A stretch of 64,000 nucleotides of DNA from Myotis daubentonii (GCF_963259705.1 NC_081842.1:179928349-179992348); one strand, 5' to 3'; positions 22,411 to 34,290 are shown, counted from the first letter of the stretch. A program made the numbers and translations. The notes: generated by a model from the sequence alone, not told the origin.

Positions 22411-22921
22411 ATACATTCAGTGCAACTTAGATCAAAATCTTAGCATGTGTGGGTATTTTTATAATTTGACACATTTTTCTGAAATTTATATCAAAATGCA
22501 AGTGTCCAAGAATAGTGAAGACTGTTTTGAAGTCGAACAAGGGTCAGATAGTAAGGCTTATTGAGCTGCACTGTCTGCCAGGCACCATTATAGACACTTC
22601 AATCTGTTAATCTGATGAAAGGTTAGAAGCATTTCTTTTAATGCTTCAGGAGCAAGAAGAATTTCTGCTGCATCTGCTTCAGGTTACATGAGAGGTGATA
22701 TAACTAATGCTTCTGAGCTCACCATTCACCATCAAGTGTAATGTTTACTCCCAGCACTCACCTCCCTCTAACTCTGCTTCAGTGTAGCTGGCCACTTGCT
22801 AATTCTTCCATGCATTAAGAATATCCCTTTCTCCTCTTCTTCTTACTGGTTGTTCTCCATTGCTCTCTATGTCTTTATGCAGCCTTATTACTCTTGATAG
22901 CTTATTAATACTTGACATTAT

Positions 22922-23104
22922 CTATTTTCTTTTATTGTATGTCTCCCTCATTAGACTATAAGCTCTGTGACGACAGTGTTCTATGTTCATTGCTGAATCA
23001 CCAGGTCTAGAATAGTGCCAGGCATCTAATAAATTGTCAAACAGTATTTTTTGAATGAATGAATGAGTGAGTGAGTGAGTGAGTGAGTGAGTGAGTGAAT
23101 GAAT
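22922..23104 (+). repeat. L2 3' end with GAGT-repeat tail
   Basis: CTCATTAGACTATAAGCTCT, CCAGGTCTAGAATAGTGCCA and GGCATCTAATAAATTG are textbook L2. The tail has grown into GAAT/GAGT units (23053-23104). Confidence 0.85.
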
Positions 23105-23174
23105 CAATCTGTAATGTACTTTAAAATCTTGTGTGTGTGAAATGGTATATTTCAACTCCACCAAGGCTTATGTA

Positions 23175-23350
23175 TTTTGCCTTTAAAGCACAGAATGGTA
23201 TCTTGGCGGTACAGGTTATGATTAAGAGTATGGGCACTGGATTCAGAGGAGTTGGTTTTAAATCATTCCTGTTCCATTACTTATCAGTGGTGTGACTGTT
23301 TACTTAACCTTTCTGAGCCTGTTTCCCCACTTGTAAACATTGACATAATC
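23175..23350 (+). repeat. MIR
   Basis: AAGAGTATGGGCACTGGATT, CATTACTTATCAGTGGTGTG, TTTACTTAACCTTTCTGAGC and CCACTTGTAAA are in MIR order. Confidence 0.8.
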
Positions 23351-23679
23351 TTACCACTCTTGAGTTGCAAGGTCTGGCTTGTTTTCTCAAAGGCTTGCTC
23401 TGGTGGCGGTGGGTGTTGAGAATCACTGTGATGAGGGAGTGCACGTGGAAACAAGGAGATGTGGAGGAGATAGGCATGGCCAGAGCAGAGAGGAAGTGGT
23501 GGAGGCACTGAGAAATAACTAACTTCCAAATGGATTTTAAGGACAGAGCCTGCATAGTTTTTTAGGACTTTAGTGTATGAGGAAGAGAGAGCAATTGAGA
23601 ATGGGGCTAAGAAACTGGGGAGGATGGAGCGCCTACTTACTGAGTGAGAAACATTGAGGGAGAAAAAGGCTGCAGGGAT

Positions 23680-23983
23680 GCTAGTTTAGACATTCAGTTT
23701 GAGATGTGGAGCAGACTCATAAGCATAGTTATGGAGTAGGGGCTGCATTAAGGAACCTGGAGCTCAGGAAAGAGGTATCTGCTGAAGGTAGACATCCGGG
23801 TGACTTGCTTTTGAAAACCATTTGAATGGGTAAGAGTACTTAATCAATGAGTTTGGATAGAGAAGGGAAGAATTTTGAGGACTGAGCTTTGTGAGATCTC
23901 AACATTTAGAAATTGGGGAGATGAGAAAGAACCAGTGAAGGAAACTAGGTAGGAATAGCCAATGAGGGAGGATAAATTCAGGG

Positions 23984-24040
<57 letters not shown>

Positions 24041-24133
24041 AGAGAAAAGCTGTTTCCAGGAGGGGGAGTGACCAACTGTGTCCATTGCTGCTAGCATGTC
24101 AAGTGTGACAAAGACTAAGACCTGATTAATATC
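23680..24133. repeat. Ancient mammalian repeat, family unassigned
   Basis: CCTGGAGCTCAGGAAAGAGG, GAGGACTGAGCTTTGTGAGA, GAGATGAGAAAGAACCAGTG and GTGACCAACTGTGTCCATTG resemble a widespread old mammalian repeat I cannot name with confidence. A (GA)n tract (23984-24034) has grown inside it. Confidence 0.5.
23984..24034. repeat. (GA)n microsatellite
   Basis: About 25 GA units. Confidence 0.97.
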
Positions 24134-24340
24134 GCCCTGGCTGGTGTGGCTGTTGGTTGGAGTGTCATCCTGCACACCAAAAGGTTTCAGGTTTGATTCC
24201 AGGTCAGGGCACATACCCAGGATGCGGGTTCAGTCTCCACTTGGGGTGCGTACAGGAGGTAATGGACTAATGTTTCTCTCTCATCCCTTCTTCTCTCTCT
24301 AAAATCAATAAAAACATATCCTCAGGTGAGGATTTAAAAT
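24134..24340 (+). mobile_element. VES SINE with palindromic tail
   Basis: Head GCCCTGGCTGGTGTGGCTG, GTTTGATTCC B box, GTCAGGGCACATACC core, AAAATCAATAAAAACATA tail, then a perfect palindrome ATCCTCAGGTGAGGAT (about 24318-24333). Box A is partly deleted. No clear target duplication. Confidence 0.9.
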
Positions 24341-24468
24341 AATTTTTAAAGAATTTTTCAATATTAGGTTAAATGGAAATAATTTTGCACATTTTTATTT
24401 AAGGTAAATTATGTGGTAGAGCTTGACCTAGGAAAATTCTGAAATTAAATAAAAAAAAGATACACAAC

Positions 24469-24665
24469 ACCCTGCTGGCCTGGCTCAGTGGTTGAGCTTT
24501 GACCTATGAACCAGGAGGTCATGGTTCAATTCCCAGTCAGGGCACATGCTCTGGTTGCAGCTGGATCCCCAATAGAGGATGTGCATTAGGCAGCAGATCA
24601 ATGATTCTCTCTCATCATTGATGTTTCTATCTCTTTCTCCCTCTCCCTTCCTCTTTGGAAAAAAA
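24469..24665 (+). mobile_element. VES SINE
   Basis: ACCCTGCTGGCCTGGCTCAG head, GTTCAATTCCC B box, GTCAGGGCACATGC core, TCTCATCATTGATG block, CT body, A tail. The flanks share GATACACAAC / AATACACAAC (about 24459-24468 and 24666-24675). Confidence 0.92.
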
Positions 24666-24834
24666 AATACACAACAGAACAAAAAATTGTTTCTTCCACA
24701 TTCATCTCTTTAAAATGTTAAAATTATTGTGCTTTTCAGAGAGGGTTGATTTTCAGCTGCACACATTAGAATTAGCTATCAGTTGTGCTTTTTTTTAAGA
24801 CTTTATTTTTTGAAGTGCGTAGAAGGAAGGTCAG

Positions 24835-24945
24835 AGAAGGGTTAACTTACCTAAAGGAAATGAGCTAATAAAAGGTAGAGTCCAGAATTGAACCCATGTT
24901 TTTCTTACTTCAAAGCTAATTTTCTCCACAGCATCACACTGCCCA
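24835..24945 (-). repeat. MIR
   Basis: Reverse-strand MIR: GAAGGGTTAACTTACCTAAA, AGAGTCCAGAATTGAACCCA. Confidence 0.6.
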
Positions 24946-24949
24946 GCCT

Positions 24950-26080
24950 GAAGCAGCAGGGTGGTGGGAAGGCAAAAGGCTGTGGGTCCTGGCTCACCAG
25001 CCCCAGGGGCAGTGGCACTAGGACTTACCCCAGCCCTGCCTACTGGTGAATGGGTATTGGCATGTTGACAGAGTGGAGCTGGGAGTGCCATTGAAGAGCC
25101 TCTAAGGTGACTGCTAAGTAGGGCTGCCCCTGCAGAATCCCCTGAAGAGAGTTCCGCTTGGTCACTGCAGTTCCCTATAACACCCCAGGGGTTCCAGTAG
25201 CATCTGTCTGCTCTGCCCACTGCCTGCTGAGGCAGCGTGTCCTGCAACCAGCTGGGCTTCCAACCACGTTGCCAGCAAGGAGGAGGAAGCCGGGATAGCC
25301 AGGTCCTCATTCTGCTTAATGAATGCCCAGTTCTGCTGAGCAGAAGGACTAGAGACACGGCCTTCGTCTGGTCACCCAAAGCTCAAAGGGGAGGTGACAG
25401 ACATGGAACGACAGTGACCTGCTGTCTGTTTCCAAGCCAGTCAGGCACGTTTCCACTGTCTGGGGAAGTACTTGGACCGCATGGCCCTGGCAGGTACTGT
25501 CTGTGGACAAAAGCTATGCCGTGAACACACAAACAAAGCACCCTCTTCTCCAGCATCTACTGTTTTGAAGTCTCTATTTTCATCCATTTTCTTCTCTCTT
25601 TTAAAAATGAAATTGAATGTGCTTTCGGAAACCTCCACTGTCGGCAATACAGTTTATTCCCTTCGGCCTCCCGGGCCCTTCCCCATTTTGCTTCTTTAAC
25701 AAATGATGACATTGATCGCACTCTGAATAGGCTCCTCTTTGCTTTCTTTCGGGCTGAAGCAGGAGAGACGTGTCTGTGGCAGAGGGATTATGTGAGGAGC
25801 CCCAGGAATGTCAGCCGTTAGGGGTTTTCTCTTGCGGGAGCATTCAAAGGCAGCACAGGGGAGAGTGTAGCCTGCTAGAAGGAACTCTGCAAGACTCCAT
25901 GGAGAAGCCAGCAGGTGCCTTCCCACCCCAGGAGGCATCGATGTGTGCAGCTGTGCTCTGATCAGGTGTGAAGTGTGCTGTGAGCCATGCTATTCATAGT
26001 AAAGTATAAATAATTGCAAATGATTTACTTCCTAAAAGAAAACTTGGAGTGGACATAGGGTTTTTTTTTTTATCATGAGC
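24950..26080. other. Unique DNA with a 182-codon chance frame
   Basis: No recognisable repeat. A minus-strand frame (24831-25379) stays open for 182 codons, but its last part runs through a MIR and the product is a Trp/Pro/Ser-rich string with no domain or signal, so I do not call it a gene. The AT-rich part at 25560-26060 (with TAAATAATTGCAAATGATTT) could be regulatory. Confidence 0.35.
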
Positions 26081-26094
26081 TCTCATGATATTTG

Positions 26095-26605
26095 ATTTCT
26101 TCATTTCTTTTCATTTTAATTTTTTAACTACAATTTACTATCAATATTATTTTGTATTGGATTCAGGTGTACAGCATAGGGGTTAGGCAATCATACTTTA
26201 CAAAGTGCCTCCCGCCTCCCACCCCGGTATTTCTAGTACCCAAAAGGCACCATACATAGGTACCTCAGGATTATGGACTATATTCCCCATGCTGTACTTC
26301 ACATGCCTATGACTAATTTGCAGCTACCAATTTGTACTTTTTAAGCCTTTCACCTCATTCTCCTCCTCAACCCTCCTCCCCTCTGACAACCACCCATCTC
26401 TGTGTCTGTTTCAATTGCATTTATTTATTTATTTATTTATTTTGTTCTTTAGATTCCACATATAAGTGAAGTCATATGGCATTTGTCTTCCTCTAACAAA
26501 GTTATTTCATTGAGCATAATATCCTCTATGTCCATCCGTGCTATTGCATAGAGTAAGGTTTTGTTCTTTTTATGGCTGAGTAATATTCCATTGTTATTCC
26601 TTCAT
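26095..26605 (-). mobile_element. L1 3' end fragment
   Basis: Reverse-strand L1 3' UTR and end of ORF2: TCAGGTGTACAGCATAGGGG, TGCTGTACTTCACATGCCTA, CATTGAGCATAATATCCTC and TGGCTGAGTAATATTCCATT. Includes a short TTTA run near 26420-26441. Older than the 40 kb L1. Confidence 0.85.
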
Positions 26606-27189
26606 TTCTTATGAAGGAATTACACAATTACAGTGCACAAAATTGAGAATAATTATATTTGCACCTCTGAGTATGTGTTGCAAATGTGAATGTCTTATCT
26701 CTTTGGAGATAATGTGTGAACCTGGGCTGTGGTGGGTTAAGTCCAGGTTCCTTAGCTTTGCACAAAAGGCTGGAGCCTGAGTCACCCTGTCTAAATTTGC
26801 CACTGCCAGTCTTTTTTCGCATTCAGCACCCCAGGCATGCTGACCACTGAATTGGCAGGACCCTGAGCTTCCTCAGACCAGATACGTCTGGACCATGTCA
26901 CCTGAAGCTCATTATGCCCTGTGCCCTGCTCTCTGGGAGGACCTAGCTCAGCTGAGCCTTCTCTGACTGTCAGTCTCAGTGACCTTCTCCAGGCTCCTGC
27001 TACTTCCCTCCTTCACAACACGGAGCACTGTTATATTGTTCTCTACACTGAAATTCTTTAGGGTAGGACCAGAACTTTCTGTCCCCCAGGGCCAGAGATT
27101 TGTTCATGTATTTGGAATGATGAGGCCGGGGGGGAAGGAAGGGGCAGGCTAAGGAATTATATGTACTTAGGTCCCATCCATAGCTTTTC

Positions 27190-27372
27190 TGAGTCATATC
27201 AAGCACATTTCTGCACCTCTTGACCCTTTGTTTCTTCAGCTGGAAAAACAAATAGCAATAATAATAATAATATTTTCCTTACTGAATTGCTGTAAGGTTT
27301 AATGAAAAAACATTTATAAAGGGTTTAACAGTGTTTGACCCTTGGAAGTCAGTAAATAAATGCTAGTTCCTG
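27190..27372 (+). repeat. MIR
   Basis: TTCTTCAGCTGGAAAAACAA, AATAATAATAATAATATTTT, TAAGGTTTAATGAAAAAAC, AGTAAATAAATGCTAG. Confidence 0.7.
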
Positions 27373-27439
27373 ATCTGTTTCTCCCAAATAGTTACTTTGG
27401 ACAAAGGAAAATAAAAAGAAATTCATGTGAAAATAACTA

Positions 27440-27672
27440 GGAAAAAACCTATAAACAAAATAGATCCAAAGACATGAAAGCATGCAACAGACTAATGAAT
27501 CTTGGGGGGCGGGGGGAGGAATGGGGGGGGGCGAAAGTTACCAAAGTACTTATATATACAACCCATGGATATAGACAATAGTGTAGATGAAGGGTTTGGG
27601 AAGGGGGTGGAGGCGGTCAATGGGGGACATCTGTAATACTTTCAAAATAAAGATAAATTTTTGAAAAATAAC
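27440..27672 (+). mobile_element. Truncated L1 3' end
   Basis: Same terminus as 5372-5596: AACAAAATAGATCCAAAGAC, G-rich tracts, CAACCCATGGATATAGACAA, GGTCAATGGGGGACATCTGT and CTTTCAAAATAAAGATAAAT. Confidence 0.8.
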
Positions 27673-28054
27673 TTAAGAATAAACAAAAAAATCAAAGTTT
27701 AAGTATCATCTGCATTAGAGTACAAAATTTTTATTCTTTAAATATGAACCAGAGATAATGTTGCAGTTAGGAGATGATATCTTGGGGCATTTTGTGACAG
27801 GAAAAGAAAAAGATGTCTTTTTTGTTTATCCTTCATTGAGAACAGTCACTACACATGATGTCTCTATTTCTCAAGGCCGACATAGGGAAGATGTGCTTCT
27901 ATTGAAAACAGATTAAGTATTCCTGTGCTGTCCTCCTCAGAGGTCTTATCTCACACCTATTAGCGCAGGAGGGAAGGACAGGGAGATTAGGATTTCCATA
28001 AATTGTAGAATTAAGCCCCATGAATGCTGGATGGTCTCATTCCAGAGCATCATG

Positions 28055-28215
28055 GTTTTGTGAAAATGGCACTAGATTTGTGTCAAAGAAATGTCTCCTA
28101 TCAGGTGACCTTGGGCATGTTTTTTAACTTTTCCAAACATCATTCTCCCTGGTTGTACAATGGATATATTAATAATAACACCTGATATCATAAGATTGCT
28201 GAAAAGATCAGGTGT
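28055..28215 (+). repeat. MIR
   Basis: TGGCACTAGATTTGTGTCAA, GTGACCTTGGGCATGTTTTT, GTTGTACAATGGATATATTA, ATAATAACACCTGATATC. Confidence 0.75.
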
Positions 28216-28689
28216 GATGATGCTAGGCAGCCTACTATGAAATCTGTGTATCAGTCACGGTTATAGTTGTTACAATCTGGATTCCCCACGCCAGGCATCA
28301 TCCCACCCAGCCCTCTTGGGAATTTTTGTCTTAGATCTCAGGATAAAACTGTGCTGTTGAATGTCTGGTTTACAACTCAGAGCACACAATGGACTAATTC
28401 TATTTCACTAGTGTCCTTGGGGAGATCCCCTTGGCTTTCCATAAAGATATTAGCAACGTAATTGCAGCCCAAAGGAACCCCTCAGAGGACTTTTGGAACT
28501 AGGAAGACCACTGTGTAACAGCTCCAACTGCATTTTTCCACTATTTCCACATCCTGATAAACAGAGACAGCATCACTGACGTCCGCAGGGCTAGTCCCGT
28601 CAGCCTGGAGCATTTACTCCCTAGCATTTATGTGCAGACAGCCATTCTAAGCCCTATGAGATCTCTCCAGAAGCTTGTAGTGTGGTGCA

Positions 28690-29240
28690 TTACTTAACTA
28701 TTGCTACATAATAAATTAACGTAAGCTTAGCTGATTGAGACACATTTATCTCACAGTTTCCATGGGTCAGCAATCTGGGCCTAGTTTACCAGAGTCCTCT
28801 TATCAGGGTCTCACAGGGCTAGAAGGTGTCAACTGGCCTGTGTTGTTGTTTTGTTTTGTTTTTTTCTGGAGCTTGGGTTGCTCTTCCAAGCTCACATAGC
28901 TATTGGCAGAATTCAGTTCCTGTGGTTGCAGGACTGAGGATCCAGTATTTTGCTGTCATACAGAGGGACACGCAGCTCATCAAGTTCCTGAAGTTCCCTG
29001 CCTCAGCGCCCCCTCACACCTTCTTCTTCAAGGCCAGCAAGAAAATCTCCCTCCAGTCTGCCAAGATGGAGTCTTATAGAATTGATGTGGGTGACCATCC
29101 CATCACCTTCACCATATTCTGTTGACTAGAAGAAAGTCACAGGACCTGCCAGCACTCAAAGAGGAGAAAATTATTCAAGGGCATGACTCAATGTGCATCA
29201 CCTTAGGGTGGGTTGGCCACATATGGTGTTGGTTTGGGCC
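28690..29240 (+). repeat. Old ERVL-type LTR relic (probable)
   Basis: CATTACTTAACTATTGCTAC, ATAATAAATTAACGTAAGCT, ATCTCACAGTTTCCATGGGT and, further on, GGCAGAATTCAGTTCCTGTG and TTGACTAGAAGAAAGTCACA follow the order of a known family of old mammalian LTRs, which I would place with MLT2/ERVL. A 99-codon open frame (28826-29125) falls inside it and is not a gene. Subfamily uncertain. Confidence 0.5.
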
Positions 29241-29427
29241 TTACACAAAGATATTTGAAAGTACTGATTATCCTTCTCTGAACTGGACTGATTTGAAATG
29301 AGAAAAATAAGCACAGTGTTGTGGGATTTTCGTAAGCCATGTTGAATTTAAAGGCTGTTTTTTATTTTTAGATGATTCAAGTGTATTCCAGTGTTGAGAT
29401 GCCTTTCTTTTATGAAATGACAGTTTT

Positions 29428-29595
29428 ACCGCAGGTCCTTGAATAACATTTTGTTCAACACCATTTCATTATGACATCGATGAGATGCTGTAGGAAGTTA
29501 ACTGTTGTTTATATCAAAATTGGTTTCATTATATATCTTTTCTCTGAAAGTCTCAGAACTTATGGACCACATTAAGGGAGGACTTACTGTGAATG
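29428..29595. repeat. Short ancient DNA-transposon-like relic
   Basis: GCAGGTCCTTGAATAACATT, TTGTTCAACACCATTTCATT and ATGACATCGATGAGATGC resemble an old mammalian non-autonomous DNA element. Ends are eroded; family not assigned. Confidence 0.35.
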
Positions 29596-29727
29596 GTAAA
29601 ACATAAAGATAGGAACCCTACTTATTTATTGGAAATTTCACTAATTCATAAAAGTCTAAAGCTCTGAAATTACTAGGTTTAGTGTATTAGCTCCCAATTT
29701 CTGTCCACTCTAGGACCCCAGACTGTC

Positions 29728-29954
29728 TTTTTTTAAAAAACAAACAAACATTATTGATTTAAGAGAGGAAATGAGAAGGAAAGAAAGATAGAAACATTAA
29801 TGATGAGAGAGAATCATCGATCAGCTACCTCCTGCACACCACCTCCTGGGGATCAAGGTCACAACCCAGGCATGTGCCCTGATCAGGAATCAACCCAGTG
29901 ATCTCTTCCTGGTTCTTAAGTGGACTCTCAACCACTGATCCACCCAGGGGGGCC
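29728..29954 (-). mobile_element. VES SINE
   Basis: Reverse-strand SINE: A-rich/AAAC tail, ATTGATTTAAGAGAGGAAAT, AGAAACATTAATGATGAGAG, GCATGTGCCCTGATCAGG core, then a complement of the box A/B head ending near GGCC. Diverged. The target duplication is not clear. Confidence 0.88.
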
Positions 29955-30639
29955 AAGAATGTTTTTGTCAGTGTCTTTCCCCAGCACACAAAGCTTTACC
30001 TTCACTGTGTATAATTCCAGGCCAAAGCAGGACCATCTGATATGGCTCAATAAGTCCCTCACCCATCTCTCTGCTGCCATCATCCTGAGAGAGGGAAATG
30101 TGTCTAAGGCCCCAACATCCCTTATCTCAGCCAGTGCTGCTTTGTCAAAACAGCCCTTCCTCTCCTGCCACCAACGTTAGCACCCATCTCTCTGCAGGAC
30201 ACTCATTCACTTTGTTTTTTAGTCACTGAACACAGAGAAGACTTTGGAATATGCTAAAATGTAGGTTATGAGAACAAAAAGAAAGGAAAAGATAATTTTT
30301 CCAAAGATAGTATACAGAGATTACTTATAAGAGATATTGTTTGAGTAGAGTTTTATAAAATGGGTAGGATTTCAAGAGGCAGATGTAGTGAAGATGATGT
30401 TGCAGGTAGATAAAGGCTTTCAAAGGATAGGACACAAAATGGGGGAACGCTTTTTCTGTCCTGGGGCCTTTTTACATGCTGTGTCCTGCCTTCAGTCTTT
30501 CCCCAGCTTGTCCCATTCGATGAATACCCCATTTCCTTTTGCACACAGCTCAGACAGCGCAAGACGCCCTCCTCTGCATCCCCGAGGCAGGATATAATGC
30601 AGTTTTGGGGTACTTGTCACATTTCCGTAATTAGGGATT

Positions 30640-30760
30640 TCTCTCACTAGACTGTGAGCTCCTTGAGGCCAAGGATTATTATTCATGTTTTCATTCCCAG
30701 TGCCTAGCAGTGTCTGACACCTGTACCCATGTCTGGGTAAAGGAATAATGAATCAATGTA
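30640..30760 (+). repeat. L2 3' end
   Basis: CACTAGACTGTGAGCTCCTT, CCAGTGCCTAGCAGTGTCTG and AATAATGAATCAATG. Confidence 0.8.
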
Positions 30761-31730
30761 TGATTTGGCCCATGCAACCTGAACGCAAGGTGTATAAGGA
30801 GGCATAGCTAGATATCATGGGGGGAAGAGGGCCGGTGGTAGATGTGATGACATCTTAGAGGAGTTAGAATGGAAATTCAATAATTTATTCCTCAGATCGA
30901 GGGGTCATTGTTCCTGGATAAGAAAGTGACACCATCAGGATAGGACTTAGGTGAAGTAGTAAAATGACTACCCACCTACACATTCTGGGCCCTGTGATTC
31001 CACTGGAGGTTTGCCAGATATTGTCTGTGATCTCCTTCTGTCATCTTGCTCCACCTACCAAGCCTATTTGTGTCTGGGCTGGGCTTCTGTGTGTTTCTTC
31101 ATATGCTCTTTTTGAGTTCCCACAGCTGGCAGCTGTGGTGACATAAATTGGAGTTAGTGCAATGTCACGTGGAACCAATAGGGAAGTGTTATTCAAGGCT
31201 TGTGTGTTCACTCCCAGTGGAGAGCCTGCCTTTGCCAGGACCGGTCTGGCAGGCGGATGTTCCCACAGGTCACCAACTGACCAAGCAGGACCAGAGTTCA
31301 GATCAGAATCCTTAATGCATTTCAGTATCGAACTTAAATACATGGCTTTTTATTTAAATATTCCTATCTCGGAGGAGCTTTACGAAGGCCATTAAGATAC
31401 TGGGTCACTTAAGCATTGTGAAGGAAATGATGGCTATTTCAGGAGAAGATTAAAAGCTATGCTCTCCTTTATGAGGGCTAGTTTCCTCTTTTTGGCACTC
31501 TTCCAGTGTGAATTATTGGTGCCAGCTGAGAAGGCCAGTTTTATAGGCCATGAAACAGAAGCAAGCCCACCCTAGACCCAAGGGCACAGCTGGTGGTGGA
31601 ACGAGAATCTCACCACAATACTGGGACATGAAGGCTGTACATAGGCAGCCCAGTAAATGTCTGCTGAACAAATGAATGAAATTTACACAGCCTGGACTTC
31701 TACTGGAGCCACTATAGAGGGACATCAGGA
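30760..31730. other. Unique or unclassified DNA
   Basis: No nameable element. The short frames on both strands are not supported as genes. Confidence 0.4.
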
Positions 31731-31734
31731 GAGG

Positions 31735-31945
31735 CACCAGCTTTAGAACGAAGAAAATCTGAGTGGAAATCCCAGTCCTGCTATATATCAAGTATTCCTG
31801 GGCAGTTTCCAAACCTTTCTGATTCTTGGTTTTCTCATACGTAAAAATGAGGAAGATAAAATACTTTGCAAGGTTATTCTGCAAGGGAATGTATAAAAGT
31901 GCCTTGCGAACTATGATGTGGTATATAAATAAAAGGGGTGATTAT
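31735..31945 (+). repeat. MIR
   Basis: ATCTGAGTGGAAATCCCAGT, AAACCTTTCTGATTCTTGGT, TACGTAAAAATGAGGAAGAT, AAAAGTGCCTTGCGAACTAT. Confidence 0.75.
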
Positions 31946-32244
31946 ACATATATTCCTTGTATCTTATTACCTTGCACTTTATTATAGGTGTTTCTGGGTA
32001 TGCCTTTTTCCCCCTGGAGGCTAGGTCTAAACCCATGCTGGAAAACTTATCCAGAGCCAAACTAAAGACACATTTTTACAGTGAAACCATAGAGACTATT
32101 TGAAAAGGATGCCATTGCAGGAAATCCAAGGCACACCTATAACTCCTCATACCCCTTATAGGGTCTGGCATTGTGCCATTGCCTGAATGGGTGTTGGCAG
32201 AAGTGGAGGTATATGTGCTTAGATAAAGGAGTCACTTTTCTTGA

Positions 32245-32660
32245 CTATCTGATATGCTCTAGGCACCATGCGGAGGGCCTTACATATGTTTAATTCTTTT
32301 TTAAATATATATTTTATTGATTTTTACAGAGAGGAAGGGAAAGGGAAAGAGAGTTAGAAACATCGTTGAGAGAGAAACATTGGTTAGCTGCCTCCTACAC
32401 ACTCCCTACTGGGGATATGCCCGCAACCAAGGTACATGCCCTTGACCTGAATCGAACCCAGGACCCTTGAGTCTGAAGGCCTACGCTCTATCAACTGAGC
32501 CAAACCGGCTAGGGCTATATTTAATTCTTGCAGCAGACCCAGAAAGGGAGCATTCTCTCTACTTTATAGGTGAGGAATCTGAAAGTAGCAGAGAGGGTAT
32601 GTAATCATCCTAAGGTTACACAGCAAGTAAACTGAAGTACAAAACCTAAGCAAACATATT
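32245..32660 (-). repeat. MIR split by a VES SINE
   Basis: Left part: CTGATATGCTCTAGGCACCA. Right part: CTACTTTATAGGTGAGGAAT and TAAGGTTACACAGCAAGTAA. A SINE with its own target duplication lies between, so the MIR is older. Confidence 0.7.
32299..32515 (-). mobile_element. VES SINE
   Basis: Reverse strand: TTTAAATATATATTTTATTG tail, GAGAGGAAGGGAAAGGGAAA, CTCCCTACTGGGGATATGC, TACATGCCCTTGACCTG core, GAATCGAACCCAGGACCCTT B box, and CTGAGCCAAACCGGCTAGGG head. Target duplication TATGTTTAATTCTT (about 32285-32298) against TATATTTAATTCTT (32516-32529). Confidence 0.94.
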
Positions 32661-32669
32661 AGACTTTTA

Positions 32670-33990
32670 AGTTATTGTTCAACCTCCAGCCTCTTTTTAA
32701 GTGGGCACATCACCTCATGCAAACAACATTGGGGATGTCTAAAATGCTAAAGGTAAGCCAAGGGTGTGCATTTCTTGAATTAATTCTGGTTAGTTCCTTT
32801 ACATCTACCAGTTCTGGTCTGACTTTTCTGGTTCTCCAGTCAGTGTGGCCCTGGCCTGAGGACCCCAGACAGATCCTGGAGCCCTCTGTGGACATGTGGA
32901 CAAACAGGGGGTATTTCACCACACCTACCTTTCCACACACACACACACAGCTGTCTGGGCTGCTCCTTGTGCAAAAGGAACTTTCGGAAACACACTGACA
33001 TCCCTCAGCACCAGTATGAATTTGCTCAGGATACAGTAGGTAAGAAAGCTAGCATGTGCCAAGGTCTACTAGGGGAGAATTATGGGTGGGGGGGGGGAGG
33101 GGAGGCAGTTTCTTACTTACAGTGATCACTGTGTTTCCATTAGGAGTGGGATGACCTTCTCGCAGAAAGGTTACAGAATCATTATTAGAGATGGTCAGAG
33201 CTGACTAGACACTGGATTAATGGGGATTTGGTAGATTTCTATAAAGAGCACTTGAAGGCAAAATTCATGGATCAACACAAAGACATTTTTTTTTTCAAAC
33301 CTCAAAGACTCTGTACTCAGAAAGTTTCTGGCTTCAGGAGGCTGATATGGATTGTCATTCAGTGTGTGGAGGGGTGGTGTTCCTGCTTCCTCTTCTCCCA
33401 CAGTCTGTGTACAATGTTGGATATGGAAACAGTTTGTCCGAGCCAGTCCTCCTGCGGAACAAGTGCTTGTTTGTTTTCATTAAGCTTCTACTTACAGATT
33501 CTTCCGGGGTTGCCTTTCCCCTTCATCTGATTTGAAAAACATTGCTTTTTCCCTGCGTTTTTTTGTATCAAGCTAATGTCAGGCATCCATCATGGTGTGG
33601 GAAGCTGTGAGATCACAGCTCAGGATCAAACCTGAGCTATAGCAGTCCCTGTGGGGTAGCTGGACCCTCAAAGGGGGTTGTGAAAGAGCTTGCATTTCTG
33701 TCCCGGGATCCTAGGGATACTAGTGATTATTTAGCTCTTTGTCTCTCAGTCTGAAATCTTGCCTTTCCCTTGATGCTCAAATGTAATGGATCCTCACTAT
33801 GTGTTTTATTTTGTTTCTCTATTCTGAAGCAGAAACCATGCTCTCTCCCTCTTAGGCTGGGTCGGCCAACAGCAATGTCAAGTTTCCTTGCTTTGGATGG
33901 AAATTTGTTCACTCATATGACCACACAGGATGGCCCTTGCTTACACTGGTGAAGACCATTGGGCAAAGAAACTGTGACTTACTTAGTGCA
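32670..33990. other. Unique or unclassified DNA
   Basis: No nameable element apart from short G- and T-runs. A 107-codon frame at 32675-32998 has no domain. Confidence 0.4.
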
Positions 33991-33995
33991 GTATC

Positions 33996-34028
33996 ACACA
34001 CACACGCACATACACACACACACATATC

Positions 34029-34074
<46 letters not shown>
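33996..34074. repeat. (CA)n-(TA)n compound microsatellite
   Basis: CA-rich units run into two TA tracts. The whole is alternating purine-pyrimidine and prone to unusual DNA structure. Confidence 0.95.
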
Positions 34075-34075
<1 letters not shown>

Positions 34076-34135
34076 AAAAATTTATAATTACTGGTATATC
34101 ATATCTGGTCATTTTTCTCTATAAAACTTCCATTG

Positions 34136-34290
34136 TTCATTGAGTGTGAACTATAGGCCAGTGCTAGGCACTGGGGTCTTCATGATGAGTGACATAGTCT
34201 CTGACCTCAGTAGTTACTGTGAAGTCGGGGAAACAGATACAAAAAAGGTAGTTATAATGCTGAGGAACACAAGGTATAATGAGGTCACCG
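34136..34290 (-). repeat. L2 3' end
   Basis: Reverse strand: TTCATTGAGTGTGAACTATA, GCCAGTGCTAGGCACTGGGG, CTCTGACCTCAG. Confidence 0.7.

Noticed and set aside
23053..23104. CRISPR-like array of short repeats
   Set aside because: The tetranucleotide runs (also at 41-105 and 15191-15236) are L2-tail microsatellites with no spacers, in a mammalian genome.
24831..25379. 182-codon minus-strand frame as a gene
   Set aside because: Its C-terminal part runs through a MIR, the composition is Trp/Pro/Ser-rich without any domain or signal, and no splice or promoter support is visible.
25237..25524. Chemistry of a second retropseudogene in GC-rich 25.2-25.5 kb
   Set aside because: I translated the area in mind and could not match any ordered set of family motifs.
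28826..29125. 99-codon plus-strand frame as a gene
   Set aside because: It lies in an old LTR-type repeat; the frame is chance.
31513..31884. 123-codon minus-strand frame as a gene
   Set aside because: It overlaps a MIR on the opposite strand and has no recognisable features.
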